This document shows positions 19,653-28,688 of a stretch of 64,000 nucleotides of DNA, one piece after another. This DNA comes from Prolixibacteraceae bacterium (GTDB lineage: Bacteria; Bacteroidota; Bacteroidia; Bacteroidales; Prolixibacteraceae). The stretch covers positions 496,001 to 560,000 of the forward strand of contig JALNYZ010000001.1 in assembly GCA_023229575.1 (NCBI GenBank), read 5' to 3'. Within the stretch, counting starts at the first letter, position 1. The number at the start of each line of letters is the position of its first letter. Under the pieces are notes generated by a model that was not told the origin of the DNA, did not search any database, and worked only from the letters and a program-made list of their open reading frames with translations. Made by a program: the position numbers and the translations under genes.

Positions 19653-21296
19653 ATGAAAAGAGTTGTATCTATTCTGTTTTTAATTGCCCTCTGGTTTTCA
19701 GGTTCAGGACAAACGGCATCAAACAACAAGCAAAAAATTGAGGAGTGGAAAGATGCCCGGTTCGGCATGTTTATCCATTGGGGCCCGGTAGCGCTCAAAG
19801 GTACTGAGATCGGCTGGTCCCGCGGGCGTGAAATTCCTGTCGATGAATATGATAACCTGTACAAGAAATTTGACGCACCCAATTTTGATGCCAACAACTG
19901 GGCGACGGTTGCCAAGGCTGCCGGTATGAAATACATCATCCTCACCACAAAACACCACGATGGCTTTTGTCTCTGGAACACGCGTCAAACCGACTTTAAC
20001 ATCATGAATTCCCCCCTGCACCGCGATGTAGTGAAGGAGCTTGCTGAGGCATGTAAAAAGCAGGGAATTGCCTTTGGCACCTACTATTCCACCACAGACT
20101 GGCACCATCCTGATTTTCCTTTAACCAGTCCGGGAGGTCAGGTACAAAGGGCCAGCTATGATCTGGATGCCTATACCGGTTACCTGAAAAGGCAGGTCGC
20201 GGAACTGTTGCTGAATTACGGACCGCTTTTCGTGCTCTGGTTCGATGTACCGCAACGCTTCGATGCCACCAGAGGACAGGGCGTTATTGATTTTGCCCAT
20301 ACCATTCAGCCCGATATCATCATCAACAACCGTACCGGGGCCAAAGGGGATTACGATACGCCTGAGCAAAGGGTAGGAGGATTTCAGAACGACCGTCCCT
20401 GGGAAACCTGCATGACCATTGCCAACCAATGGGCCTGGAAACCCAATGATGAGGTGAAATCACTTGAGCAGTGCCTTCAAAGTCTGGTAAGGTCAGCCGG
20501 AAGTGATGGCAACCTGTTGTTCAATGTAGGCCCGATGCCGGATGGAAGGATAGAGTCACTTCAGGTTGAACGGCTGAAAGAGATGGGGCAATGGCTACAG
20601 AAATATGGCTATTCTATTTACGGTACCCGCGGTGGCCCATTCAAACCGACCGACTGGGGAGTTAGTACCCGCAAAGGCAACACAATTTACCTGCACATTC
20701 AGAAATGGAACGGGAAAAACGTACAAATTCCACTGCCTGATTTGGGAATGGATATAAAAAACTGTAAGCTGGCATCAGGTGGGAAAATGAAAGTTTCCAA
20801 AAAAGAGGGAATGACCATTCTTGAAATTTCAGGGGAATCCCTTCAGCCGATCAATACCATCGTTGAAATAGAAACATCAGGCAATGTAATGAATGTCAAA
20901 CCACTGGAAATTGGTTCTGAATCCCTCTCCTACAACAAAAAAGTGTCGGCTTCAAGTAACCCGGATCCTAACTGGCAGGATATCAAATCCATCAACAACG
21001 GTGACTGGGTGGGCCATTACTGGACTCCTGACGTAAAGGATAAAATGCCCTGGGCCGAAATAGACTTTGGAAAGCCTGAGAAGATATCCAAAGCAATCAT
21101 CTATGAAAGTGGAGACGCAGTAAAAGCCTTCGAACTACAATACCTACAAAATGAAACGTGGAAAGTATTTTACAATGGGACCACCCTTGGCGCAAAAGCT
21201 GAGCTCAAATTCCCAAAAATCACTGCTCAAAAAGTCAGGCTTGTATTGAAGGAATTTTCAAAGGTTCCCGGGATTTATGAAGTAGTACTTTTGTGA
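19653..21296 (+). CDS. Alpha-L-fucosidase, glycoside hydrolase family 29
   Basis: About 547 residues. A signal peptide covers residues 1-20 (IALWFSGSGQT). GH29 hallmarks follow: ARFGMFIHWGPVALKG, IILTTKHHDGFCLW, and VLWFDVP, whose Asp is the expected nucleophile. The last 130 residues resemble a discoidin/F5-8C-type carbohydrate-binding domain. It releases alpha-linked L-fucose in the periplasm or outside the cell. The start is the ATG at 19653, since the signal peptide begins there. Third gene of the sugar operon. Confidence 0.9.
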   Translation: MKRVVSILFLIALWFSGSGQTASNNKQKIEEWKDARFGMFIHWGPVALKGTEIGWSRGREIPVDEYDNLYKKFDAPNFDANNWATVAKAAGMKYIILTTKHHDGFCLWNTRQTDFNIMNSPLHRDVVKELAEACKKQGIAFGTYYSTTDWHHPDFPLTSPGGQVQRASYDLDAYTGYLKRQVAELLLNYGPLFVLWFDVPQRFDATRGQGVIDFAHTIQPDIIINNRTGAKGDYDTPEQRVGGFQNDRPWETCMTIANQWAWKPNDEVKSLEQCLQSLVRSAGSDGNLLFNVGPMPDGRIESLQVERLKEMGQWLQKYGYSIYGTRGGPFKPTDWGVSTRKGNTIYLHIQKWNGKNVQIPLPDLGMDIKNCKLASGGKMKVSKKEGMTILEISGESLQPINTIVEIETSGNVMNVKPLEIGSESLSYNKKVSASSNPDPNWQDIKSINNGDWVGHYWTPDVKDKMPWAEIDFGKPEKISKAIIYESGDAVKAFELQYLQNETWKVFYNGTTLGAKAELKFPKITAQKVRLVLKEFSKVPGIYEVVLL

Positions 21297-21308
21297 AAAA
21301 TTATAATC

Positions 21309-21632
21309 ATGAGACGATTCGGACAAATTATCGGGGTTGATCCCGAACAATTCGAAACCTATAAAGCATACCATGCGGCTGTATGGCCTGAAATCCTGGA
21401 GAAGATCACCGCCTGCAACATCAGGAACTACTCTATTTTTCACAAAGACAACCAACTGTTTGCCTACTTCGAGTACATCGGCGATGATTTTGCCGCCGAC
21501 ATGGCCAAAATGGCTGCCGATCCCAAAACAAAGGAGTGGTGGGCCATTATGGAACCCATGCAAAAACCAGTTGCAACACGCACACTTGGCGATTGGTGGG
21601 CAAGCATGGAGGAGGTATTTCATTTGGATTAA
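21309..21632 (+). CDS. L-rhamnose mutarotase family protein (RhaM)
   Basis: 107 residues, the usual size for the DUF718/RhaM family. YKAYHAAVWPEILEKI near residue 20 and EWWAIMEPMQKP near residue 80 carry the conserved Tyr/His and Trp-Trp residues. The family interconverts alpha and beta anomers of L-rhamnose; Bacteroidota paralogues also occur with fucosidases. It begins 12 bp after the fucosidase stop and ends the operon. Confidence 0.85.
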   Translation: MRRFGQIIGVDPEQFETYKAYHAAVWPEILEKITACNIRNYSIFHKDNQLFAYFEYIGDDFAADMAKMAADPKTKEWWAIMEPMQKPVATRTLGDWWASMEEVFHLD

Positions 21633-21667
21633 CAGGAAATCTATTTTTAAGATCCATCACTGACAAA

Positions 21668-21713
21668 TCCAAGGGAATAACCGGACTTAAAGCTTTCCGC
21701 TTATTCCCTTGGA
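21668..21713. terminator. Inverted repeat between convergent genes (probable terminator)
   Basis: TCCAAGGGAATAA pairs perfectly with TTATTCCCTTGGA around a 20-base loop. It lies between the end of the mutarotase gene (plus) and the sialate esterase gene (minus). There is no long T tail, so it may act as a weak bidirectional terminator. Confidence 0.55.
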
Positions 21714-21766
21714 GTAAATCGCCGGGAACATTTTTACCCTACACGTTACCATGTGCAACGATATAA

Positions 21767-23182
21767 CTATTTCCCCCAGTTATCCGTTCTGAAAGATGGA
21801 ACCGGCAAACCCGCTGTATTGTACAAATAGCCGTTGGTAACCGGAAAATTGCTAAATGCATAGCGAACCGCAACCGGCGCCTTTACTTTTGGTGACCATA
21901 CATTGGCCTGTTTGGCTTTGATGGCAAGTTTGGCAGGGTAAAAAATGCTGTCCGGTCCGGCAATCTCGAAGCAATTTACCTCTTTACCAAAAGTGCTCAG
22001 GCCTGCTGCCACATTGTCAAAGGAGAGTACCGCAAGGGTATCCTTTACAACCATTTTCGTGTAAGCGGGAGACTTGTACATAATGCCTTTGATACCATAG
22101 GTCTCGGCAAAAGCCCAAAGGGCCAGCCGTTTGGCAACTACCATTTTTTCTGCAGGATGGATGTTCTTCTCCTCTCCTATATCAAGGGTACAGGCCATTC
22201 CGCTGTTTGCAATCTGAGAGACTGACTTCAACTGTTCGTCGCGCTGCAAAGCAGAATTGACCCCCTTGCTGTTTCCGTACCAATAAGGAGCAATCTGAAC
22301 AAAATAGAAGGGAAACTCACCTACCCCAAAATCCTTTCGCCAATTGGCTACCATAGCTGCCTGCAATGCCACATAATCCTTGTAATTGCCAATATTGGAT
22401 TCGCCCTGGTACCAAATAGCCCCCTTTATGGCATAATTGATGATCGGTGAAATCATGCCATTGTAAAGGTTGGATGCCCGTTGGTTTACTGTTGATTTTG
22501 CCTGGGTTGTCCGGGCATATGCTTCAGTAAAAGGAAGGATCGTTTCGTGGCTCATCCATGCTTCGATGGCAGAACCGCCCCAGTCTGAACTGATGACGCC
22601 AACCGGGACTTTGAGTCTTTGCTGCAGCAGTCTGGCGTACAAATAGCCAACCGCGCTGAAACCCGATGCTGACTCGGCTGTCGCTACACTCCATTTACCT
22701 GTACAGGTATCAACAGGGACTGCGCTGATGGCCTTTGTCACATTGTAAAGGCGAATCTGATCATTGTCTGCATCCAAGAGGATATCATTGGAGCCAATGA
22801 TGGGTGAATCGCCATATCCTGCCATGGACATCTCCATGTTCGACTGTCCGGAACAAAGCCAAACCTCACCCAACAGTATGTTTTTAAGTTGTATTTTCTC
22901 TTTTGGGGAACCAATTGTAATGGTATAAGGTCCGCCGGCATTGGTGGTTTTTAATTTAGCCATCCAGTTACCTTTGTCATTGGTAGTTGCAATCACCTGA
23001 CCGACAATCCAATCCGCTTTGACAGTCAATTTTTCTCCGGGTTTTGCTTTGCCCCAGATTTTTACCTCGGTATTGCGCTGGAGAACCATGTTGTCGCCTA
23101 AAACAGAGGCAACTTTAATCTGACCTTGCCCCATCAGGCAGGCCAATAAAAAAATAGCAAGAAAAAGAATTTTGGTTTGCAT
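21767..23182 (-). CDS. Sialate O-acetylesterase-like SGNH hydrolase
   Basis: 471 residues with a signal peptide (residues 1-21, AIFLLACLMGQGQ). The catalytic block EVWLCSGQSNMEMSM supplies the nucleophile Ser and is typical of SIAE-type esterases; KGAIWYQGESN is the conserved block in the middle. It removes O-acetyl groups from sialic acid or other acetylated glycans outside the cytoplasm. Together with the fucosidase it suggests growth on host- or alga-type glycans. Convergent with the mutarotase gene. Confidence 0.85.
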   Translation of the reverse strand: MQTKILFLAIFLLACLMGQGQIKVASVLGDNMVLQRNTEVKIWGKAKPGEKLTVKADWIVGQVIATTNDKGNWMAKLKTTNAGGPYTITIGSPKEKIQLKNILLGEVWLCSGQSNMEMSMAGYGDSPIIGSNDILLDADNDQIRLYNVTKAISAVPVDTCTGKWSVATAESASGFSAVGYLYARLLQQRLKVPVGVISSDWGGSAIEAWMSHETILPFTEAYARTTQAKSTVNQRASNLYNGMISPIINYAIKGAIWYQGESNIGNYKDYVALQAAMVANWRKDFGVGEFPFYFVQIAPYWYGNSKGVNSALQRDEQLKSVSQIANSGMACTLDIGEEKNIHPAEKMVVAKRLALWAFAETYGIKGIMYKSPAYTKMVVKDTLAVLSFDNVAAGLSTFGKEVNCFEIAGPDSIFYPAKLAIKAKQANVWSPKVKAPVAVRYAFSNFPVTNGYLYNTAGLPVPSFRTDNWGK

Positions 23183-23342
23183 AAATAATTGGTTTAATAA
23201 ATGATCAATGAAAGTTGAAGGATCAAATTTACAATTCTAAATATCAACACGGTATATTGGATAATAAAAAAATTTAGTTTTTCAAATACTCGCTACATTC
23301 TTAAATTTGTAATTATTCCAATTCACTAATAACAGATTATTT

Positions 23343-23597
23343 ATGATAACTGAGAAAAAAGAAAACTGGATGACCTAGATGGCCATCAGCAAAGTCGCAA
23401 CCGGTTTCGAGCAACTTCGTGATGAAAGCAAAATACACTCTGATAAATTTGGAATTGGTGTCATATTTCTGCAAATCTCCATTTTACTCTCCTCTATTGC
23501 AACACTTTCCAAAAAAAGGTTTGTCTGGATTTGCGGACTTGTTTTTGGCGCCATCGGTATCTTCTTTTTTCTTGATGGATTTTTCTTATTTTTATAA
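23343..23597 (+). pseudogene. Remnant of a DUF4337-like membrane protein gene
   Basis: The frame opens MITEKKENWMT and hits TAG at 23376, then continues in frame from 23379 with 72 residues ending in a hydrophobic hairpin (IGVIFLQISILLSSIATLSK, then a second TM segment). DUF4337 proteins start with a charged EKKEKW segment before a first TM helix and end with this kind of TM pair. Here the first TM helix and the coiled middle are absent and a stop interrupts the frame. I read it as a gene with an internal deletion; the downstream 72 codons could still be translated as a small membrane protein. Confidence 0.5.
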
Positions 23598-23629
23598 GGT
23601 TCATCAAGGAATGACCAGTTCGTGATTAT

Positions 23630-25759
23630 ATGAAAAAAATTGTACTGGCAGTAGCTTTCGCTTTTGTTGTCTTTTCCCCGCTGCAAAGTTTGGCAGCCGG
23701 AAAGGAAAACAGAACCAAAGAGGCCACGCTGAACGGATTGCATATTGTATTGGATGCCAATACGGGAACGATCCTCAAAATGAGTTATGCTGGTACTGGA
23801 ACCATTCTGGATTCAAAGTCCGAGCTTGCAGGAATGATTGACCTTGCCTATCCCGTTACAAAGTTTGAAGTGTTAAGGTTGGCTTCCCGTTTTTCGCAGG
23901 GAGCTGATGTTTCGGTCTATCCGGATTCAGTGGTCATATTCTGGGACAGGCTCGGATTAAGCCGGACCAACTTCAACATTGAGGGCAAGGTATCGGCTAC
24001 CGTGAAGTTGGTGGCATCCCCCGATGGCAAATCCGTTTTCATGAGTGCAAAAATCATCAACCTATCAGGTACCAATGTACGTCAGGTGATTTTCCCTGAC
24101 TTTTCCGGATTGCTTCCCGTTGCCGGAGCGCAAAACACCTATTTCCGTACAGGCAATTTTGCCAACCTTCCGTTTGTTGATCTTGCCAAAGACGATACAA
24201 AGGAGAGCACCCCTTACATGATCGATGCCGCCAATTATTCGGTGCAATATGTTGGAAGCGGTATGATGAGAAACAAGGATATGATTGTTCGCTGGATGGA
24301 TTTGGGTGGCCTCAACGGAGGGATCAGTCTGTTTCCGAAGCGTTGGGGTTGGGACCCACAGGTTCCTATAAGGTTACGTCTGTCTGAACTGGAACCAAAG
24401 CTGCGTATGATGTGCCTGAACGATACAACGATCAAAAAAGGGGAAACCTGGCAAAGTGGCGAGTGGGTTCTTACCCCGCACCAAAATGGATGGGCAGCAG
24501 GGATAGCGCCTTACAAAGCCTGGGTAAAACAAAACTACAAACGATACTATCCGCTGCCAAAACATGTACGGGAAGGGATCGGTTTTCGCACTGTTTTCAT
24601 GAGCCAGTACCAACCTACTGATCCGAAAGATGCGATCTTCACGTTCAAAGATTTGCCAAAGCTGGCGGCAGAGTGCAAAGAAAACGGACTTGATGAGATG
24701 GTGATTTGGGCATGGTGCGAAGCTTTTACACTGCCATTGCCTAAGCCATTTGCACATCTGGGGACCGAAGAGGATATGGTAACCGCCGTAAAGGAGTGTA
24801 AGAAGCTGGGGGTGAATCTTGTCCCATTTATCACGGTCCTTCAGGCCAACCAAAAAACAGCGCCACGCTACAACATGAAGGTACTGGACAACAAGGGTTG
24901 GACCTACCATACAGAACTGATTCCTACCAGGAACCCAAATTATGCAACCTACATGGCATCCGTACAGGCAGGACCTACCAACAAGCTCTGGCAGAAAGAC
25001 GTTCTTGAGGGGCTGAAACATTTGGTTGAAATTGGTATTCCTTCTTTTTGCTGGGACCAGTTCTACACCACTCCGGACCCTGAACCCAATATGATCTCTC
25101 TTGCCAAACAAATATTAGATGTAGCCAAGAAGCGCGAACCGGATTGCACATTCTCCGGGGAGGAGCTGTTGAATTTTGAACTGGATGCCGGTCTACTGGA
25201 CTACACCTGGAATTGGGACGGTTACATGGACCGCAAAGTGATAACCAGCGCATTTCCGTCTCCAAGGATCAATTCCTGCATTAGTTCATCTCCCCAGGCA
25301 GTAAAAAAAGCCTTTGCCGACAACCTGTACATGAATTTATTCCCCCGCAAGGCAGAGTCCATCAATGGCTCGGACTACATTGCCAACTATCCGGAATTAA
25401 GCAAAGCGCTGAAACAATGTGCCAAACTAAAAAAACAATTTTTACCCTATTTTACAGAGGGAGATCTGGTGGGAGATTGTTTGCTGAGCAAACCACTCCC
25501 TGGCGTCCATACCTGTGCCTACGCACTGCCCGACCGCGCAGTGATGATAATTATCAACACCTCCCTCCCAAAACAAACTGTTGAATTTGATGTGAAACTT
25601 GCGTCATGGATTAAGTCGGCAAGTGGTAAATACGAAATGAGGCAATACAACGAGAATGGTGAGCTTGTCGCTTCGACATCTGTAAAAGGTGCCTGCCACA
25701 TGAAATCAAAAAGCCTTGAGATCAACGAGATGGCGTTATTCGAGATGATCGGGAAATAG
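23630..25759 (+). CDS. Secreted TIM-barrel glycosidase-like protein (DUF6259-like)
   Basis: 709 residues with a signal peptide (residues 1-23). The first 260 residues are a beta-sandwich like those before the barrel in alpha-galactosidase-type enzymes. The middle carries TIM-barrel strands: DEMVIWAWCEAF, GVNLVPFITVLQ, IGIPSFCWDQFYTT and CTFSGEELLNFE. Asp of CWDQF and Glu of SGEE are the best candidates for the catalytic pair, by analogy only. A small C-terminal beta domain ends the protein. It follows the sialate esterase and fucosidase region. The substrate cannot be inferred. Confidence 0.6.
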   Translation: MKKIVLAVAFAFVVFSPLQSLAAGKENRTKEATLNGLHIVLDANTGTILKMSYAGTGTILDSKSELAGMIDLAYPVTKFEVLRLASRFSQGADVSVYPDSVVIFWDRLGLSRTNFNIEGKVSATVKLVASPDGKSVFMSAKIINLSGTNVRQVIFPDFSGLLPVAGAQNTYFRTGNFANLPFVDLAKDDTKESTPYMIDAANYSVQYVGSGMMRNKDMIVRWMDLGGLNGGISLFPKRWGWDPQVPIRLRLSELEPKLRMMCLNDTTIKKGETWQSGEWVLTPHQNGWAAGIAPYKAWVKQNYKRYYPLPKHVREGIGFRTVFMSQYQPTDPKDAIFTFKDLPKLAAECKENGLDEMVIWAWCEAFTLPLPKPFAHLGTEEDMVTAVKECKKLGVNLVPFITVLQANQKTAPRYNMKVLDNKGWTYHTELIPTRNPNYATYMASVQAGPTNKLWQKDVLEGLKHLVEIGIPSFCWDQFYTTPDPEPNMISLAKQILDVAKKREPDCTFSGEELLNFELDAGLLDYTWNWDGYMDRKVITSAFPSPRINSCISSSPQAVKKAFADNLYMNLFPRKAESINGSDYIANYPELSKALKQCAKLKKQFLPYFTEGDLVGDCLLSKPLPGVHTCAYALPDRAVMIIINTSLPKQTVEFDVKLASWIKSASGKYEMRQYNENGELVASTSVKGACHMKSKSLEINEMALFEMIGK

Positions 25760-26173
25760 AACTAACTCATGCCCTTTGCACCATCTTCCAGCATTTTAAT
25801 GATCTTGTCCAAACTATCAGCCTCAATCGAATTCAGCCTCTTTGCCAAAGCTTAAGGTTTCCTTGTGTTTTTCGTGCCAGTTTTTATGATTTTGATGTTT
25901 ATGGGATTTTTTAAATATTTTTAAATATACTGTAGAAGATAAATTTTGCCCATCATCGATATCCTTTTACGCAAATGCCATACAAATGTTGGTTTAGGTT
26001 ACGCAATTTGCTGTTTTGAGTTTCCACCCCAAAAGAATCTTAATTTGATCTCGATTGGGAAAAGCAAACTAGGACTTTAAATTTAGTCAATGCTTATTTT
26101 TCATCTTTTTTGACCACAACAAAGAATCCCATTGCAAATACTTGAGTTTACAATGGCATTCCTACTACCGGTG
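25760..26173. other. Intergenic region with a possible minus-strand gene remnant
   Basis: No intact gene. On the minus strand about 25766-25850 encodes AKRLNSIEADSLDKIIKMLE followed by a stop, and just upstream in another frame WHEKHKETLSFGKEAEF is readable. Together they look like the frameshifted C-terminus of a lost protein that I cannot name. The rest, 25860-26160, is AT-rich and featureless. Confidence 0.25.
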
Positions 26174-26247
26174 TCGGGGTGACAGGATTTGAACCTGCGG
26201 CCTCGTCGTCCCGAACGACGCGCGCTACCAAGCTGCGCTACACCCCG
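26174..26247 (-). tRNA. tRNA-Pro (anticodon CGG)
   Basis: Read on the minus strand, the acceptor arms CGGGGTG and CACCCCG pair perfectly, the D stem is GCGC/GCGC, the anticodon stem CGTCG/CGACG encloses the loop TTCGGGA, and the T arm carries GGTTCAAATCC. The anticodon at loop positions 3-5 is CGG, reading proline codon CCG. The 3' CCA is not encoded. Confidence 0.95.
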
Positions 26248-26260
26248 AATTTCTGAAAGG

Positions 26261-26268
26261 CAAATGTA
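26261..26268 (-). promoter_or_regulatory. -7 element TACATTTG before tRNA-Pro
   Basis: On the minus strand this reads TACATTTG, a full match to TAnnTTTG, 14 bp before the mature tRNA 5' end. No -33 element is obvious. Confidence 0.45.
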
Positions 26269-26315
26269 CAATCTTTTGGAAAAAAGAGCCTAAGAAGAGA
26301 GAAATTTTTACGGAT

Positions 26316-27701
26316 TTATTGCTCAACCGGTGTACTCTCTTGAAAAAAATTTGATTTAAAACTGCCCAGCGCCTCGGCTGCCAGTGCAGTAGTATAAGCC
26401 CGCGATCTCCAAATGTGGGATTTACGGGCAATTCCTCCTACACTAAAAAAGGCGCCACCTTCCCAGTAACAGAAACCTGAATCAATATTTGCACTTCCCT
26501 CAACAAAATTTAAGCCCTTTTCAATGATCATGCGTAACTGGCTATCGCTTTTATTACAGAGATCAATCAACGCGTTTAAGGCATACAAAGAACAATGCAA
26601 CTCATTGCCTTCAATTTCATCACCCCAGCTTCCGTCAATTTTTTGTGAATTAACCATCTGATTTATAGCTTTTTGGATAACGTCTTCCCTTACCGCCACT
26701 CCTTTTGAAATGGCTTTGGACAAAGCATAAAACAAAGAGAAGCAGGAAGGATAATAATATCCGCAAGAGTTGCACTTCTCCTTTTCAACCATCTTAAATA
26801 TCCAATTCAATGCCTGTTTGGCCTCCTTAGAATTTTCTTCGCCGTATTCGGCCAAAGAAGTCAGAACATTTGCATTTACTACGCAATCAATATCATTGAT
26901 ACCAAGAGGGAGGTTGTGGTCCTTTCTCTCGGGGAAGAGGAAGGTTGAGTAACGCTCATTACCGAACCAGGTAAGAAAGGCCCCGGTATTCTTGCCGTGA
27001 GCATTGTAAAAATTGTAATAATTGATATGTGAACGATCTATGTCACGGTATTTATTGAAAACCCATCCGATACTGTCTGGTTTCCAGACCATCCTGTCTG
27101 ATAACCCATTGAGCTTGCAGATCTTGTTGTAGAGGCTAACCGAACGAAATGCTTCTGCACTATCGTCTGCATCGTTGAAGATATTAAACAGACAACTGGT
27201 ATAACCGGAGGTATAATTGAAATGGTTAGATCTTCTCCTGGTTATCTTGTTCTTCTCTGTAAATCGATTACGGATATTTTCAGGCACTCTTAATTCATGC
27301 CAGAAATTGAAACTGTTTCCACTCTTAAATGAAAGGATGTTTTCAACCGATAGCTCCAGAATTGTTGGGATTTGCCGATAAGAGGGGTCATTTAGATAAA
27401 TTTCTGCGAGTATATTATGAATTGATGAGGTAACGAAACAGTTCGAATCGTAGCAACTGTAACCTTTGCTCCCGAGTATGGGTAAATCCTTAAGATTGAC
27501 AATTTCGGATGGCCATTCTCCTTTGTATTTAAAAGGAATACTGTCAATTTTTACCTGAACACGGTCAAGATAAACTATCGCTTTGTTGAGCAGGTTTTGT
27601 AGCCTGATTGGCTCAATGTCAATCTGGTTAGCGTCAGATGTAAACCGGATCAACAGAATCGCCATCAACAGTCCGAATCTGATAATTAACAGTGCAGACA
27701 T
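26316..27701 (-). CDS. Terpenoid-cyclase/prenyltransferase-like alpha-toroid protein
   Basis: 461 residues with a hydrophobic N-terminal segment (LLIIRFGLLMAILLIRF), a probable signal anchor. The C-terminal 200 residues contain QKIDGSWGDEIEGNELHCSL, a QW-like repeat of the alpha/alpha toroid fold found in squalene cyclases, prenyltransferases and complement-like proteins, and a further WEGGAFFSVGG. I see no catalytic DxDD motif, so it need not be a cyclase. Cysteines are frequent (CNSCGYYYPSC). It stands alone between the tRNA and a toxin-antitoxin pair. Function unknown. Confidence 0.5.
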   Translation of the reverse strand: MSALLIIRFGLLMAILLIRFTSDANQIDIEPIRLQNLLNKAIVYLDRVQVKIDSIPFKYKGEWPSEIVNLKDLPILGSKGYSCYDSNCFVTSSIHNILAEIYLNDPSYRQIPTILELSVENILSFKSGNSFNFWHELRVPENIRNRFTEKNKITRRRSNHFNYTSGYTSCLFNIFNDADDSAEAFRSVSLYNKICKLNGLSDRMVWKPDSIGWVFNKYRDIDRSHINYYNFYNAHGKNTGAFLTWFGNERYSTFLFPERKDHNLPLGINDIDCVVNANVLTSLAEYGEENSKEAKQALNWIFKMVEKEKCNSCGYYYPSCFSLFYALSKAISKGVAVREDVIQKAINQMVNSQKIDGSWGDEIEGNELHCSLYALNALIDLCNKSDSQLRMIIEKGLNFVEGSANIDSGFCYWEGGAFFSVGGIARKSHIWRSRAYTTALAAEALGSFKSNFFQESTPVEQ

Positions 27702-28017
27702 TGCTTTTAATGAGGAGACTATCCCAAATTATTTATCAAATCAAATATATCAAAAACATCAATAGGTGGTACAAAACCAGCCCTTTTGATATAAATACGG
27801 TGGAAAAATATGATCCCACAATAAAATAGCTCTTCAAACTACTCCATCCTGAACTGGATATTTCTCCAGGTATCTGTAAGGGGCAATCATAGCTTCTGCG
27901 GCAGTTCTGCCAAAACTATTCAATTCCAATCGTATTCCTGCTAAACCTTGAGAGTGAAAAAACAGTTAACAATTTTGTATTTCACGTATAATACATTTAT
28001 ATTTGACGTAAAAAGAT
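27702..28017. other. Intergenic region upstream of the DUF6364-PIN pair
   Basis: About 270 bp without a gene; only the last 45 bp, with the toxin-antitoxin promoter and direct repeats, carries recognisable signals. Confidence 0.5.
27974..28005 (+). promoter_or_regulatory. Promoter of the DUF6364-PIN operon with overlapping direct repeats
   Basis: TTTG at 27974-27977, a 20-bp spacer and TATATTTG at 27998-28005 match the Bacteroidota promoter exactly. TATTTCACGTA (27978-27988) and TATTTGACGTA (28000-28010) form a direct repeat 22 bp apart. One copy covers the -7 box, so it is a likely operator for the antitoxin. Confidence 0.65.
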
Positions 28018-28269
28018 ATGGAAGCAAAACTAACCCTTTACTTCAATCAGGATGTGATTGAAAAAGCCAAGAAATTTGCTGCAGACAATAACACCAGTTT
28101 GTCACGATTAACAGAATTCCTGTACCGTCAGATTACCTCCGGCAGCTACAAATCCATAGAAGATTTTCCGGTTTCTGATTGGGTAAATCAGGTCGCAGAA
28201 GGGGAAGCTGTGTACAAGAGACGGTCAAGGAAAAGTCTGAAAGACGAATTTTTTAATCATGCCAAATGA
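28018..28269 (+). CDS. DUF6364-like antitoxin
   Basis: 83 residues. The N-terminus MEAKLTLYFNQDVIEKAKKF, with AADNNTSLSRLTEFLYRQI next, fits a ribbon-helix-helix DNA-binding unit of the DUF6364 type. The C-terminal half is charged and would wrap the toxin. It overlaps the PIN gene by 4 bp (ATGA), the usual antitoxin-first order of VapBC-like modules. The repeat pair in the promoter is its likely binding site. Confidence 0.75.
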   Translation: MEAKLTLYFNQDVIEKAKKFAADNNTSLSRLTEFLYRQITSGSYKSIEDFPVSDWVNQVAEGEAVYKRRSRKSLKDEFFNHAK

Positions 28270-28688
28270 GACTTTTCCTTGATGCAAATATTCTCGTTGC
28301 GACATTGAATAAAGAATATCCTTTGTTTACCTGGTCATCAAGACTATTGAGCCTTCAGGGGAAAAATAACATAATGCTTTTTACCTCTCCCCTATGTTTG
28401 GCTATTGCCTTCTATTTTTCAAGCAAGAAAAGCGGCGACACTGTGGCCAGAGAAAAAATCGGCTTACTTTTCGGTCACATTGGGATAACAACCATTGATG
28501 AAAAGATAACCTTTCAAGCGATTGAAAACAAGCTCAACCATGACTTTGAGGATGGAATGGAATATTATTCTGCCCTTCAGCACAAATGTGATTGTATCAT
28601 AACGGAAAATCAAAATGACTTTTATTTTAGTGATATAGAGGTGATTGGATGCGAGGCGTTTCTTATGAAACTATATTCCAGCAAATAA
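28266..28688 (+). CDS. PIN-domain toxin (VapC-like ribonuclease)
   Basis: 140 residues. Acidic residues expected for the PIN active site are present: Asp in RLFLDANILVA (residue 6), Asp/Glu in HDFEDGMEYYSAL, and Asp in CDCIITENQNDF. PIN toxins cut tRNA, rRNA or mRNA when free of antitoxin. It is coupled to the DUF6364 gene by a 4-bp overlap. Confidence 0.82.
   Translation: MRLFLDANILVATLNKEYPLFTWSSRLLSLQGKNNIMLFTSPLCLAIAFYFSSKKSGDTVAREKIGLLFGHIGITTIDEKITFQAIENKLNHDFEDGMEYYSALQHKCDCIITENQNDFYFSDIEVIGCEAFLMKLYSSK

Noticed and set aside
24374..25111. 245-codon minus-strand ORF opposite the TIM-barrel gene
   Set aside because: Antisense shadow with cysteine- and arginine-rich composition and no family match.
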